Part shown: positions 36,251-49,225 of the stretch, piece after piece
How positions within the stretch are numbered: the stretch's first letter is position 1
Layout: each line of letters begins with the position of its first letter
NCBI GenBank assembly: GCA_948567375.1
Contig: OX419757.1
Coordinates: 40,672,001 to 40,736,000, forward strand
DNA length: 64,000 nucleotides
From: Lunularia cruciata
Taxonomy: Eukaryota; Streptophyta; Marchantiopsida; Lunulariales; Lunulariaceae
Direction of reading: 5' to 3'
The notes under the pieces: generated by a model
What the model was told of the DNA's origin: nothing
The model's database searches: none
What the model saw: only the letters and a program-made list of their open reading frames with translations
Position numbers and translations under genes: made by a program

Positions 36251-36467
36251 TATTTCGATTTTACGAATAGTTGTAGTGTGAAGCCATCTTATATGAACCC
36301 TTCATAGACCAACATTAAATCATCCATTCGGTTAAGTTTTCTTTCATAGAAATGTAAAGTATTTTGATTTTACGAATAGTTGTAGTGTGAAGCCATCTCA
36401 TTTGAATCCTTCATAGACCAACATTAAATTATCCATCCGGCTAAGTTTTCTTCGTAAAGCTAGGGTA
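36251..36467. repeat. tandem duplication, 109-bp unit, two copies
   Basis: Units 36251-36359 and 36360-36467. Both contain TTACGAATAGTTGTAGTG and end at TAAGTTTTCTT, with scattered differences. Confidence 0.88.
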
Positions 36468-37276
36468 TTAGGCCTTGACTAGAACCAAATGTAAGGAAGT
36501 TTATTCGATGAGAGAATATTACGACTTTTTGACTTTTAGAATTTTGCTAATGGATAAGAAGATAACTCAGATCGAGTTTTATAAACATAAGTTCAATATT
36601 TTGTAACGTTTGTTTCTGAGCAAGGATTTATACTAGTTTTTATTAGAGACAGAGACGTGAAGTTTGTCATCCACTAAGTTTTATACCTGAAAAGCATGAC
36701 CAAGAGAAGGGTACAAAAGCAAAAGATTATTCTATTCCACTCTCAAGAAGTTTGATAACTATTAACGACTTTGTCGTAGGTAATAGGACAGATAAAAAGG
36801 ACGGACGAAACAGATTCTCTTAAAAGAAAGATGGTTTTACAAATATGGAATGGATCACTAATTGATTACCAATCCCGAATAAGTGCCTAGAGATTGAAGG
36901 TATGGAGGTATTGCTGATATCCAAAAATACTCGATAAGTGCAAGTCTTTTCAGAAGTCATAGTTTTTGGGAATTCGAGTTTGGACAATCTCAGTTTTTGA
37001 TTGGACTTACGTTTCTAGAAGTAGTGAAACCATAGTTGTTTTTAGAAAAGTACATTTCAGATTTAAGATAGAAGAGAAATTATTATTTATTCAGAATAAT
37101 GGAAAACTTCAGAATATACCAAAAATTCACTTAGAAAAATAGCAAAATTTCTGTCGTGGATATGTTCTATGTTCTCGGGGTCGGTCGACCATACTTACTT
37201 TTGTTAATTCTTTTCCTGGCCAGGCCCATTGTACTTATTGAGACTTGGACTTCTCCAACTTATTGTAATGGAGAGT

Positions 37277-37525
37277 GGACAATATATGTATGAAAATACA
37301 TAAATTCTCTACCCAGATACAACTCACCTCTTTAGTATGGATCATGCTATGCTAATGTAGGTTCAGATGATATAGGTTCAAAATTTAGATATTTATGACA
37401 TGTGTGGATAATATATGTATGAAAATACATAAATTCTCTACCAGACACAACTCAACTCTTTAGTATGGATCATGCTAATGTAGGTTAAGATGATTAGGTT
37501 CAAAATTTAGATATCTATAAATTTT
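37277..37525. repeat. tandem duplication, ~129-bp unit, two copies
   Basis: Units 37277-37405 and 37406-37525. Both run from GGAYAATATATGTATG to TCAAAATTTAGATAT. The second lacks a few bases (CTATG of CATGCTATGC). Confidence 0.88.
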
Positions 37526-38640
37526 ATAGGTGACTCAGATATGATTCAAGCCAATAGTCTTCAAGAGGTTTAATAGCTCAAAGAATAATTTTTTTTCATT
37601 CCTATGATACTATAACCTAGTGACAAGAGGTCACAAGACTAGAATATCGTAGGCAACTAGTGAGTGTAATGATATCTTCGAAAGACATTTTCGCACTGAT
37701 CACTAGTTTTGGATATCATTCAAGATTGGAATTCAAACTGTCAAAATCATTCATGCATGCACTTGAATAGTGAAACACAATATCAATGTGGACCAAAAAA
37801 AATGTTTCATAGTTTGGAAGTCCAAATCACAAAACTACTGAGGTCCAAAAAATGGCTGAAATTGGAATCTACTTTACACCATGATTCAAGATATTGTTAA
37901 GAATAGTGTAGATTTTTTGCAAACCACATGTTCTATTTTCCTCTCATCTTATGGTCTAGTGGTTTTGTTTTGTTATTTGTGGTTGAGGATCTTATAAAAG
38001 GTTTTAATTTTAGAATTTATGTGATGTTTACGGCTGTGGGCCATATCTAATATTTAGTATATTTTCTATGGATCCCGTTAAAAGATTTGGTCCTATTTAT
38101 GAATGGTTTGTAAAGATTGGTTACAAGTTGTAGCAAGTATTTACAAGTTGTCTCAAAAAGAGTGGTTGAGTGTCAACATGGGGCTTACAGGTTGCCAAAG
38201 TGGTTAATTCCTTATGAATTTAATTAAGACTCTTGAACGTATACTTATCCAGATGTGCCATTGGTTGCCATGTCCCGAACAAAGATCAAAGACCAAATTC
38301 TGCACAAAAATTTGAATTTGTGGGATTGAAAGAGGGAGCAAACTATCATGCAGAAACAAAGAGTGGTGCATTGCTTGAATACTTATAATTCAAAGGGCAA
38401 ACCCAACTCAAGCCACTCAATGAAACTTGTGAATGATTTATAGCACCAAGAGCAAAATGTTGTGAGTGTACATAAAATTCAAACACCACTATGGAGAATT
38501 GGAATGCATTTGTACTTGGAAAATTCATTTAGAAGCATAGTCTTTAAGAAGCACAATTTGAAATTGAAAGTGTATTTAGAAGAATTGTAATTGCACATTC
38601 ATTTGGATGGCAAATTTGGACCTTCTTCTCAATCTTCTTG
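37526..38640. other. spacer, nothing recognised
   Basis: Short open frames only (for example 37709-37900). No motif, repeat or RNA gene seen. Confidence 0.55.
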
Positions 38641-40080
38641 CCAGTGACATGATAGGGGTTGATACTTTGGTTCCCACTCTTGAGTTTAGTGGTTCAAAGT
38701 TTGCTCCTGTATGTAGGTTAGGATTCTAGGAACTATTGAAAATGGTTAGATGTAAGGCCACTATTAAGCCTTCTACTATTGCAAGTAAAGGTAAAAAGAT
38801 TTAATGATCTCAGAGGAAAAGGAAAGGAAGATAGATTCAAAATGGTTTCATACTATTCCAGCTAGTTGTTGATTATTTAGAGGATCTAGAATATTTAAAC
38901 AAATACATGATGGCTATATAAAGAAACACATCTAGAAGAACATTGCTTTCAATTACAACACGATCTTCCTTGTGAAATTTGGTATTGGGTTTCTAGTGTC
39001 CATGATCAAGGAGAAATTGAAAAGAAATGGGCTCATTTTTTGAAGTCATGAAAAGAAGCTTCACAATGAAAGACAAATCTATTGATGAGTGACTCACTAA
39101 GAAAGAGATCAAATATAGATGGACCACTATGGATGATAAGTTAAACCATTTATTGCCTCATTCTTCCAGATAAATGCCTTGTTTAGAGAAAAAGCAAATA
39201 TATCTCCCCTTGCACATCATAAGTTTGGGAATAGAGAGTGAGTTACCAATATGTTTAATAGAGAGTATGAAATTATTTTAGTGACACCCATTGACAAAGA
39301 TGATTAACCAAGGGATACATGAGGAGCAAGAAGGGATGTAAGGAGACGAATCTTCATTATCTAGTATCTCAAAAGTGTTTCTTAAGCAGGATTCAATTAC
39401 AATGACCATCCCAAGTGCTCAAGAGAGCACTTTCAAATTTAGTCCATGAGAGTTTGCAAGAAGTGAAGCATTTGGGTTTCACATAGAGGATGATTTATGG
39501 GTTCCAATCATTGAAAGGAGGAGATGAGCATGCAAAGAGACCTCATAGCAAAAGAGGAGATTGCATAGGCATTTGAGGAGATGCTTGCAAAAGGAAGAGA
39601 TAGAGGAGATATAAAGTAGAGAGACTCAAGGATTAGAGAAGTTGAGGAAGACAAGGAACCATTCCACAAGAGGAAGAAACTAGTTAAGGAAAATTCTAAG
39701 AGTAATCCTACATTGAATGCGTTTGCATAGGATATGGTTAGCCACATTAAATTGAAGTCTTATGTAGTGGAGGCTAGATAGAGGTATAAAATGGCAGAAA
39801 TCAAACCCCAAAAGAGTACTAAATTAGAAAAGTTGTATGTGAAGGTAGGATCAAAGGAGAGATTGAAGGCACAGAATTTTAGTTTCAAGGAGAGGCTATT
39901 AAAATTAAAGCAATAGTTTGAGATGACACTAGAATTAGCAAAGGCAAGGAAAACCTCTAATGAAGTTAAAAGTATTGTAATTGTATTTGCTCAAATTGGT
40001 GCAATTGAGTACACCATAGGTAGTAAATAACCTATCTTGAATACCCCATTGATGGGCAAGCAAATTTGAGTGACTATGAG
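38640..40080 (+). pseudogene. unclassified coding relic, probably mobile-element protein
   Basis: Plus-strand frames give long protein-like runs broken by stops. One example near 39300-40060 is lysine- and glutamate-rich, with AKEEIA, then FEEMLAKGRDRGD, then KEPFHKRKKL. The texture fits a gag-like or coiled-coil protein from another element. No diagnostic motif found, so the family is unknown. Confidence 0.3.
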
Positions 40081-40129
40081 ATTTAGTTGTTGGTGTAAGT
40101 TTTGAGAATAATAAAGTTATGATGTTTTT

Positions 40130-40660
40130 TGCACTCTTGTGAATGAGTTTGCTTGTATGTACATAGATTTGAGTGTGGATTTGCTTACTTGCTATTGGAC
40201 AGATTTGCTCGGTTTTGGATGGATTTGCATGGGCATTTCACAAAGGCAAGGGCAGATCTACTCATTGGAGTGTGGAGTTCCTATGGGAAAAAGGTGGTTC
40301 CTGTTCTACACATTGATGCGCCCATGTCAAATTATATTTGCTTGTGTTGGGGCAGATTTGCTCATGTGCATTTTCTTGGATTGGGTTAGATCTACTTGAG
40401 TTGAAACTGATTTGCTTGGGTTGGGTTGGATATGCTCAAGTTGAAATGGATTTTTTTGTAATAGTTTCTATTTGATCACCTATGGGATGGTTTTGACCAT
40501 TTTTTGGGGTCTGCTCCCTTCTAGTTTGATCAAATTTGCTTGTGCATGTTTGAATTTGTTCATGTAGGTTTAGATTTGCTTGTGAATGTTTGAATTTTCT
40601 TGTAATTGTTTCAGATTCATTCATGCTTGTTTGGATTTGCTCATGTGATGTGGGTCCACT
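40130..40660. repeat. degenerate repeats of a GATTTGCTTGGGTTGG-like motif
   Basis: The core TTTGCTT/C recurs many times with spacing of roughly 20-60 bases, often as GGATTTGCTTGGGTTGG or GGCAGATTTGCTC. The same motif returns at 44815-45070. No coding sense seen. Confidence 0.5.
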
Positions 40661-41039
40661 CTCATAAACTTGGGATGGATTCTGTGTTTTATTTGGATAT
40701 CAAGAGAAATACTTTTATGCAAGTAGCATGCATAAGGAAAATGGAAACAAAGACATCTAAGCAAAATAAAACTCATCTGATAAGACCATGACTTAACAAG
40801 GCAAAATTAAAGGATACTCATTAATAAAAAAAATTATTACCTTTCAAAAACATGAGGGGAAAACATCAATTAGTACATAACGTGCCAAAAGACATGATTT
40901 GTGCAAGATATGTGCAAATCCAAAGGAGTAATAAATCCCCAAAGGAGTTTAAGAGAAATGAAGGGATGAAATATAAAGACTCCATACAATGCGGAGAGGC
41001 CAAGAAAAGCTTGGTCAATGTAGTCTGAGCTTTTGTATT

Positions 41040-42540
41040 ATAAACATGGTGATATATAACAAATTACATAAACAAATATACAAAGGTGATGTCTATCTAT
41101 GGACCCATACATGGAAGGAATGGAGTATGGAGAGGGATGTGCATCTAGGGATGTGCTAGGGCGTCACTATACACATATGAGGTATCAAGTGTAGACAATA
41201 TGCCCACATGTATCCCCACTCTCTGTTTGTCAAGGGTGGACCCGAGATAGTCCCCACTAATCTCGCATATGGGTGAGCACTATACTTTCAAATTTGTCAT
41301 GAAGTCCACTCATCCTCAAGGAATGTAATAATTGGGTAGTCATCATGTCTAAATCCATCTAATGGAACTACCAAATAGTTGAGCATAGAAATGTGTGCTG
41401 ACCATTTAGTATAACTCGGTGAGAAGCCACAAGGGTGGATAACACCATGGTGATGGTTCTTGCAATATGATAATGCATAACTATCCACTATCAGAATATT
41501 CTAAATGGATAACCCACATGAAGTAATGTGCTATAAGGTCTCACTCTAAACTCTCTAAAGCCATCAGCGTAATTTTGGTATTACATACCATATCCAAAAG
41601 TTAAGCCTTGTCATGTACACTTGTCGGCATGAAGCAAGATGTTCACATAGAATGTAGGAAGAACTCCAACTTGCTCTTTGTAAAATTGGACCATATAATA
41701 AACTCATATTGTATTAGAAAAAATGTTAGAAACTATTGAGTTCTTGGCTATGGTACATAATGTATGGATTCCAAGATTATCTCTCCTTATGTGTGCTAGC
41801 CATATTCTACACAACAAACATGCCACCTATGATAAATGACATTAGTCTACCATATAACATCTACTACATCATCCAAAACTACAATCTTCCTTTGTTGTTC
41901 CCTTGGATAGATGATGTGAGGAATAAACACGGTAGATCAGATGGGCCTTGCTATAGGTGGAGGCCTTACTAGGCCTTGCTTGCATAGTAATTTAATCTTC
42001 TCCATCTTCATCAGTCTAACTTTGAGTGTCTTGCACTCTATCATTTTTTTGAGTCATAAGAGTGACTCCAAGTAATCCTTAGTTTGAGTCAATTGGCAAA
42101 CTCTCTCCACATTATCCATTTGAATCATTTGGCATTCAATCGCCACATCATCCATCCTAGTCATTTGGGAATCTCTCCCCAAATTATTTATCTAAGTCAA
42201 GATCATCATTATTCATAAATTGCTAGTTTGAGTTTTCATATGAGTTTGGCTAGTGATTGTGTCTAAAGCCGTCCTCACCTCATGAAGGTATTTTAAAGTA
42301 TTTTAAGTTTGTCATAACTCAGCCCAAGTTCTTCCTAACCTCTCATGCTTAAGAGTGAACTCTCATTAGGTTAACCCTCTTGACTCCCTAAAGGCTTGAC
42401 CATAGTCTTTTGATGAGCCTCCTTTATGTCTAACTTTACTAGTCTATCCATTCTTGCTCTTGCATCCTTAGTAAAGCTCACATTTGACTCCTTCTGCTCT
42501 GGTAGAGCAGAAGAAGAATGCACTCTTGCAAAGACTCAAT
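41040..42540 (-). pseudogene. unclassified minus-strand coding relic with coiled-coil texture
   Basis: Read on the minus strand, 42300-42000 gives repeated MTRMDD, CQMIQMDNVE and CQLTQTKDYLE-like blocks. Downstream are protein-like frames, including 41297-41488 (61-63 codons, ending FLEDEWTS). Stops interrupt it every 20-60 codons. It is probably part of a retroelement in minus orientation. No RT, integrase or transposase motif seen. Confidence 0.3.
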
Positions 42541-42548
42541 ACGTGAAC

Positions 42549-43197
42549 TGTAACACCCATTTGTGCATGTGTGTGGTATTGTGATATTTAGCTTGGTATT
42601 ACAAGTACTTAAGAGATATTATTTATATAGAGATAAAGGATGGTTCTATATTAGTCATGGTTAGCTAAAGTTAGTCATAGCTAAGATAGAGGGGACCTTA
42701 CTTTAGAGGAAGTAGAAAAGATGAGCACCACTATTTTGGATTTTAGTGTGTTGACTTGGTATTATTCCTAGGTGTTTGGCTTTGAGGAAAGAGTTGAGAA
42801 CTCTTGGGCCCGCAAGCCTTTTTGTTTTGGATTCTTCTTTAGTCCAAGGATAGCCAATGTGAAGGAATCCTTGACTTAGTGGTTGGGTCAAGATAAGACC
42901 ACATGCTTAGGGGAATATGCCCATGTGAATGGATATTCCTTTCTACTTTTTGACTTTACTTGACTTTTAGTCTAGTAACTTGAGTTACTACGGTAATTAG
43001 TAACTTTGGTACGTAACTATTTCACAAGTATATAAACAAGGGGTGAGGAGGTACTCATCATCCTTTCATTTGCAACTATCTCTCTCTCATTGAGTTCTCT
43101 AGTGAGCAATGTCTTGAGTCTTGGAGTGTTAGCCTTGGAGGAGTATGATGGATTTGGGGTTCCTTGCCTTCTTAGTCCATGGTGTGCTACCATAACA
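42549..43197 (+). repeat. possible solo or terminal LTR of an unidentified element
   Basis: Begins TGTAACACCC and could end CATAACA at 43197. It holds a good TATA box (AAGTATATAAACAAG near 43027) followed by a pyrimidine-rich leader-like stretch, an LTR-like layout. Flanking 5-mers TGAAC and GCCAT do not match, and no second copy is in the window. Confidence 0.35.
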
Positions 43198-44085
43198 GCC
43201 ATCAGAGGTTCATCCTGAGTGAGAGATAGGCCGGCTCACAGAACTAATTCCAACCTCCAGACCTATGCACAAAGACATAGTGTGCTAGAATCAAAATTTT
43301 AGGTATAAAACACCCAAAGTGTATTCTGCATTATTTGCTTTCTCTTACAACTAGTGATGAAGTGTTACACAAAAAAGTTTAGTATACTAGAACATGAGAG
43401 CGAAACTCCTTCAAAGCAAGATGGATCCAAAACTCATTCTGTGCATATGGCATCTCAAGATCTCATTATGTGCATATAGAGTTTGGATGAAAGGTTAACT
43501 AAATATGTGCAACTTGATATAGGGAAATGAGGACAAAAGCCGTTTGAAGAACAAGAGATCCAAACTCATTAGATGCAAGTGAGATGCAAGATATGTAAAG
43601 ATTGCAAGATAGCAAACATCTGCTTGAACAATAGCATAAATAAACCAAACCTGGAAACATGTGTAGAGTAATCCCTATATACCAATAACATGCCTCTTAA
43701 AAGTGGAAATAGATTTACATTGCAAGTGGAGACATATAAACAAGTATGAAATTGCTCAAAGAACAAAAGAAGTAGAGTAAAGCATTAGAGGACTGTATAT
43801 AGATGATATTCTAACATGTGCTATGAATACAAAAGTCCTAAAACACCAAAACCATAGAGGGAAGTAGAAAGGCGGTCATAGTATGCCTCCACAAAAGCAC
43901 AAATGACTTCATCAATGCCTAACAAACCTAATGTGCAACTCAATATGAGTAGTGAATCTGTAAAGGAGGTAAAGACTGTAAAAAAGGTAAAGAATCTAAT
44001 ACATTTCTTGTTAGTTGAAGCTCAAACATAATATAAATAATTCTTGATCATTAAAAATAAAAAACTGCTATAAATCATGTAATCT
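43198..44085. other. spacer or internal element sequence, nothing recognised
   Basis: No coding pattern, repeat or RNA gene identified on either strand. Confidence 0.45.
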
Positions 44086-44089
44086 ATCA

Positions 44090-44740
44090 ATACTAAATAA
44101 AGCATGTATCAAAATGGAGAGGACAATATGTCAAGGAAGACCAACTTGCCAAACTAAAAACATAACTTGAATTGACGTCACTTGCACTCTTCTTGCTAAT
44201 GGTCACCCTTTCCTTTTGATAATCCCTCCACCAAAGCATAGACATAGGCATGCTCACCTTTGAGCTGATTGTATGTGACCTCATCCTCATCCATAAGCCC
44301 ACTTCAAAGAACAAATGTGTCAAGAATTGACCCACAAAGCTCATCTTGTACTACCCACCATTTGGATGCCTTAGCTTTTTCTAAAAGTACCATATCTTGG
44401 CAGCCACAATAAGTAACATTAGCTTTACCCAACCATAGTTCTCATCAACATGCAACATCTTTGTGATCACATGGAGAATAGAATGTCCATGTACCATCTT
44501 TGGCCCTCTAGTAGAAATAAGAAACAAATTGAGCATCTAGAAGAATGCTCTCCATGCTAGATAGATGCACTAATGTGCAAGATATCTCTTGGCGGTGACT
44601 CTCTTGTTTGAAACCACTCCTTGATCAATTGGTGTGGACCATATCTCTATTTTGGCATATTACCTCTTGCCAAAGCAATGCATCTAGAATGCTCCCAAGG
44701 ATTAGAGTGAAAGTCTATCATGTACCATGCCCATGTGAGT
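44090..44740 (-). pseudogene. unclassified minus-strand coding relic
   Basis: The minus-strand frame 44344-44093 (83 codons) and the frame upstream of it to 44740 join into a protein-like run containing KMVHGHSILHVITKML-type text and MSFVGQFLTHLFFEVGLWM. No known domain. It may belong with the minus-strand relic at 41040-42540. Confidence 0.28.
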
Positions 44741-44814
44741 GACCTTGTCCAATGGGCGTGCAAACTCTATACACAAAGTAACTTCCAAGGAAAAAGGAAA
44801 ATTGCAAAGAATGA

Positions 44815-45070
44815 AGATGGGTTTGCTCATGTCAAGGATGTATCTACTCCCAGGATTTCATCACAAGTGGGCCAGATTTGCTTGGATTGGGAGTGGATCC
44901 ACTTGGCAAAGGGTGGATTTGCTCTAACAATTGTAGATCTACTTGGCCAAGAGGTGGATTTGGTTGTGTTAGAGGTGGATTTGCTCAACATGGGGTAGAT
45001 CCACTTGGCCAAGTGGCTAGGTTTTCTTGTAAAGGAGAAGGTTTGCTCATACAATTGGGGTTTAGGATTC
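44815..45070. repeat. second stretch of the TTTGCTTGG-like motif
   Basis: GGGTTTGCTCATG, CCAGATTTGCTTGGATTGGG, GGTGGATTTGCTC and GATCCACTTGG recur at close spacing, as at 40130-40660. Same plus-strand orientation in both places. Confidence 0.5.
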
Positions 45071-45479
45071 TTCACCATTTGTAAAAAAATTGACACAATT
45101 GTGAAATTTGATAGAATTGCAAAATTCTAAAACCAAGGGAAATTTGAGTAGGGAAATTGAGATGGAGACTTACATCGGGGCTAGGGTATTCTAACCCAAC
45201 ACTTATCTTCAACCCCAATGTATCAAGGTCTGCCTAGCAAATGCATTCAATTGCATCTTTGACTTGGGTCTTGTCAAGTAATGATGACTTCATTTGGGTC
45301 ATTTCATCTCCCTCAGTGTTGAATTTAATCAAACACTAACCTTCCCTTATGCCTCTATGTTTGGAGAGTCCCAAAACTTAGCATAATTTGGGATGTTTGC
45401 CATCTTTTGCCTTTTTAAACAATTGATTTTATAGATCCCTTGTTTCCTTGTTTCCAAAACTCAACTCTCAATTTCTATC

Positions 45480-46160
45480 TGGTCCTCAACGAGAAATGAC
45501 CCCTCTCTTGATTTTGTAAATTGTCTTTATTTTTAGAGTCTACTTTGCTCACAACTATTGAGGTATGTATGGTCCTCAATGAGAATGGCCTCTCTCAAGA
45601 TTTCTAAAATGTCTTTATTCTTTGAGTTTATTTGCCTCACAATTCTCAAGTTATATCTCGTCGTAGCATTAAATGCATATATCTCCAAATTTTGAACATA
45701 TGTCCCTATTTGTAGAGTTTACTTCCTCTCAACTTATGTTTGGTCCTCTACATAAATTTCATATCTCAAGATTTTTGAATATTATCTCTGGTCTTCAAGT
45801 CTATTCTCCTCACAACTCTTGATTTTTTTTTGGTCCCAAACATTGGATGGCACTCTCAAATTTGTTTTGAAATAGTCTTTATTCATAGAGTCTAGTTCTT
45901 TCTTTCCTCTCAATTTTTATCCTGGCCTTTGCAAGAATGGCCTCTCTTCCAATTTTTGAGAATTAAGACTTGCTTTGTTTGTAAAATTTGATTCCCTCTA
46001 AGCGGTATATTTTTTCATGCTCCTTGTTGGGAATGGCCTCTCTTTCTAAATTTCTAGAATAGTGCTTGATTCTAAACTTTCAATTTTTGGTCTACTTCTC
46101 TACAAGAAATATCTCTTGATTCCTCAACTTTTGTCCAATCTTATGTATCTTAATTCCTTG
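45480..46160. repeat. degenerate tandem array, ~88-bp unit, 7-8 copies
   Basis: Units begin at about 45480, 45570, 45658, 45741, 45831, 45923, 46018 and 46087. Each has a TGGTCCTCAA-like start, a GAATGGCCTCTCTC-like block, GTCTTTATT, AGAGTCTA and a CTCACAACTC-like end. Units differ by many substitutions and small indels, so the array is old. No open frame runs through it. Confidence 0.72.
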
Positions 46161-46555
46161 ACTTGCAAGGTAATTTTAATCTTATACAAGATTTGACTTT
46201 GGATCTTTCTATCACAATTTGCCATCTAATAGAGGTCCATCAAATGGTGAAATTTCCCAAAAGTGCACACCCACTTCCCATGAATGAACAATCTCCTATA
46301 TTAGGAGCATTCACGCATATGTCCCTAACTTGATTGAACAACTTTATTAGCATGAGTACCAAAAACCTCCCTGAACATACAATAGTTACCATCAACAACA
46401 CATCAACAAGAAATTTGAATAATCACACCACAAGCAATTCAATTCCACACACACATGCAACTCTAGTGAGTAAACAAGCAACATCACTAGTGAATTGAGC
46501 AACCCAACCATAAGCCAAGAAAATCCCACCCAAACTATGGTGCATCCACCCCATT
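46161..46555. other. spacer, nothing recognised
   Basis: No coding pattern or repeat seen before the A5 LTR. Confidence 0.5.
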
Positions 46556-46915
46556 TGTAATAATATGGAGTTTAGAAACAAAGTTAGTTAGGGCTAAGAA
46601 AGTAAAAAATAGGAAAAATTAGCACAGAATATTCTAGAAGTATCTAGGGAGTTTGAAACTCCTTGGGAAGCTTCATGGCTAGCTTAGCTTGCACTCTAAG
46701 TAGGTAGCTTCTAAAAGCTTCCAACTAGCTTAGCTTGCATGCCAAGTAAGTGGCTATTAGAAGGAAGCTTCTTGAGAAGCTTCTCAAGAGCCTTGTATGC
46801 TCTATATAAATATCAAAGATGAAGCTCATGCTAGGCATTTGGAGTTTCCTCATTCAAGTGTCCCGTCGTGATCTTCCATTCTCCTATTTCTTTCCTCAGT
46901 CTTGGGTCTTTTACA
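46556..46915 (+). repeat. 5' LTR of A5 with degenerate PBS
   Basis: TGTAATAATATGG to TTTTACA, 360 bp. The following TGTTATTAGAGC (46917-46928) matches the initiator-Met PBS of A3 at 10 of 12 positions. Confidence 0.88.
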
Positions 46916-47179
46916 TTGTTATTAGAGCATGAATGGGATGGAACTTATGGAACACCAAATCCATTTCCACCAAAACATTGGGATTTTCATGTCCGTGTAC
47001 TACCCAAGCATCACTTCACATAGTTCATCACCGCATATTTTGGGCAGAATTTTCTCAATGCAATCACCTTGTCCAAGGAACCCTTGGTACTTCCAATTGT
47101 AACTTATGGAGAACGGTGGACATGTTGCATCTATGTATTAGTAAATTAGATAAATTGGTGGTAGAGTGATAGAGTAGTA

Positions 47180-48075
47180 CATGGCGGCAATGCTTGAGGT
47201 TTCATTGTTATACAACAACAGATTGAGCACCTTACTCAATTGTTCAATGAATGAGACCAACAATAACAAGAGCACGTAGAGAGAGCACCATTTTGAGAAG
47301 GAGAAGACCAAATCTAATTTCCAAAACCCAAGGTATTTGATGGCAAGAATCTCCCAAGCACAGTGGAGAATTTTGTATTTGATTGTGAACATTATTTTGA
47401 GGCTACAAATCTTTAAGATGAATGGAAAAAAATTCTCTTAGCTTCAAACCAATTGGACAGAGCAACAAAGCAATAGTGGCAATTCTGAGTGGAGCAAGTT
47501 GTAAGGCATTTTGTTGCACTAATCCTAACATGTGAAGAATTCAAGGGTACAATAATGGGGCAATTCCAAGTGATAAATGCCACACAAGCTACACAAGATA
47601 AGTTGGTAAAGTTGAAGCAAATTGGTTCTCTAAGAAGATACATCATGCAATTCTAGAACACCATTATGCAAATTCTAGATATAATTGATGGTGAAGCTCT
47701 GGCACAAATTTTGAGGGGCTTGAAGTCACAAATAAAATTAGAAGTGACTATGTAAGAGCCAAAATACTTGGAAGAAGCCATGCAACTAGTAGTGTGCTTT
47801 GATTCCTTGGTTGCAACAACTTAGTCTTGACCTCACCTTTCACAAAACCAACTAGCATAGTACACATATGTGGACGAGTAGGCACTAATGGAGATTGATG
47901 CCATCCAACAGAGACGACTTGGTAAAACAGATCGGGAAAGATCATGGCAAAATGACAATTGCTTTTATTGTTGCCAAATTGGACATCGCATTGCTGAATG
48001 TCCACTCAAGAATGGACAATCTCAAAAAATTGCCCAAATAGAGGTTATGGAGTGAAATGATCAAGAAAACAATGA
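47180..48075 (+). pseudogene. gag relic of A5
   Basis: Near ATGGCGGCAATGC (47181) a gag frame parallels A3. A complete CCHC knuckle CFYCCQIGHRIAEC is readable at 47960-48001 with CX2CX4HX4C spacing. Several stops lie upstream of it, so the protein is not made. Confidence 0.8.
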
Positions 48076-48139
48076 ATCCAAGTAGGAGATTTTGAGCCGC
48101 CTATTGGAAACTTGATTAGTTCCAATGGGATTGAAGACT

Positions 48140-48888
48140 TGTAATACCAATAGTTAGATAGATGATCTAGAGATAAAATTTGATTTGGTAACATTTGGAA
48201 GGATGTTATACATGATAGACTAAGTAGATAAACTAGAGGTATCACCAAAAGAGTACTTCTACTAATAGGCCAAAAATCAAAACATGCTTGGAAACTTTAG
48301 AATCAATAGCTAGGCATATGATCTAGAGATGAAACTTGGGGTGGTGAAATTTGAAAATATGTTACACATGATGGAGAACATAGATTAGAGTGAGTTATCA
48401 CCAAAAGAGCACTTCTAATAATAATGTAGAGGCCAAAATAAGCCTAAAAACTTCAAAAGCAATTTCAAAGGCCTATACGGATGAATTAGGCCTCAAAAAT
48501 GTATTGGTTCTTCTCCCCCCAACAAGGGAAAGGTTGGCCTTCCCACCCCCTAGTTTGTCTCACCAAGAGCTTTCTAATAGTACCTCACCCACATGATTTT
48601 GAGATTTTGACAAGAAGATTCTCTAAAAGATTCCCTCCAGTCAAAGCCTATTTGACCAACCAGATGGGACCAAGACCGACATGTCACCCATCCAAGAAAA
48701 GTAATCTAAGGGTGGAGCTTGTTGACAAGTCACCTATCCATGTACCTAATCCTATGGTGGAGCTTCTTTGGAGGAGATCCTCCTTGGCTATATAATAAAG
48801 AGAAGGTGCTCCTTTGGGACAACAGAGGATTGAGTGTGAAATTTGTGTTTTCTCTCTTGAAGAGTTCTCTTGTCCTTGGAGTATTACA
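48140..48888 (+). repeat. solo LTR of family C (copy C1) inside A5
   Basis: 749 bp from TGTAATACCAA to GGAGTATTACA, giving an 8-bp perfect inverted end pair TGTAATAC/GTATTACA. It interrupts the A5 sequence between gag and protease, where A3 is continuous. TATATAATAAAG near 48790 is a TATA-like box about 100 bp before the end. Flanking 5-mers AGACT and AAAGT are degraded forms of a possible AAGCT duplication. Confidence 0.8.
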
Positions 48889-49225
48889 AAAGTTGACCTA
48901 TGCAAGTTTGCTTGACTTGCAAGGTATGATATCTGATTGTGGTTGTAGGATTTTGGTTAATTATGGAAGTTAAGAGAATTGCATGTCTATGCAATTAGCA
49001 AAAGAATAGAGTATTCCTATCAAGCTAGTAGTTGGAAATAGATTGATGATGGTTGATGGTAGAAAGGGTTTCACATTTTGTACCTCATAGCTTATTATCT
49101 TCAAGATTGGGAATGAATATTTGGAGTGTATGAGGTTTGTAGTAGCACGTATACACTATAATATCATTTTGGATTTGCTTTGGATTAAACGTCATAATAT
49201 TCAATTTGATTGGAACTGATGATAA
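48889..49225 (+). pseudogene. retropepsin relic of A5
   Basis: Around 48945-49015 the frame reads a damaged active-site strand (ILVNYGS, where DSG is expected), followed by MSMQLAKE and GRKGF. The end near 49165-49215 reads NIILDLLWIKRHNIQFDWN, with the ILG-x-PWL signature degraded. Confidence 0.72.
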
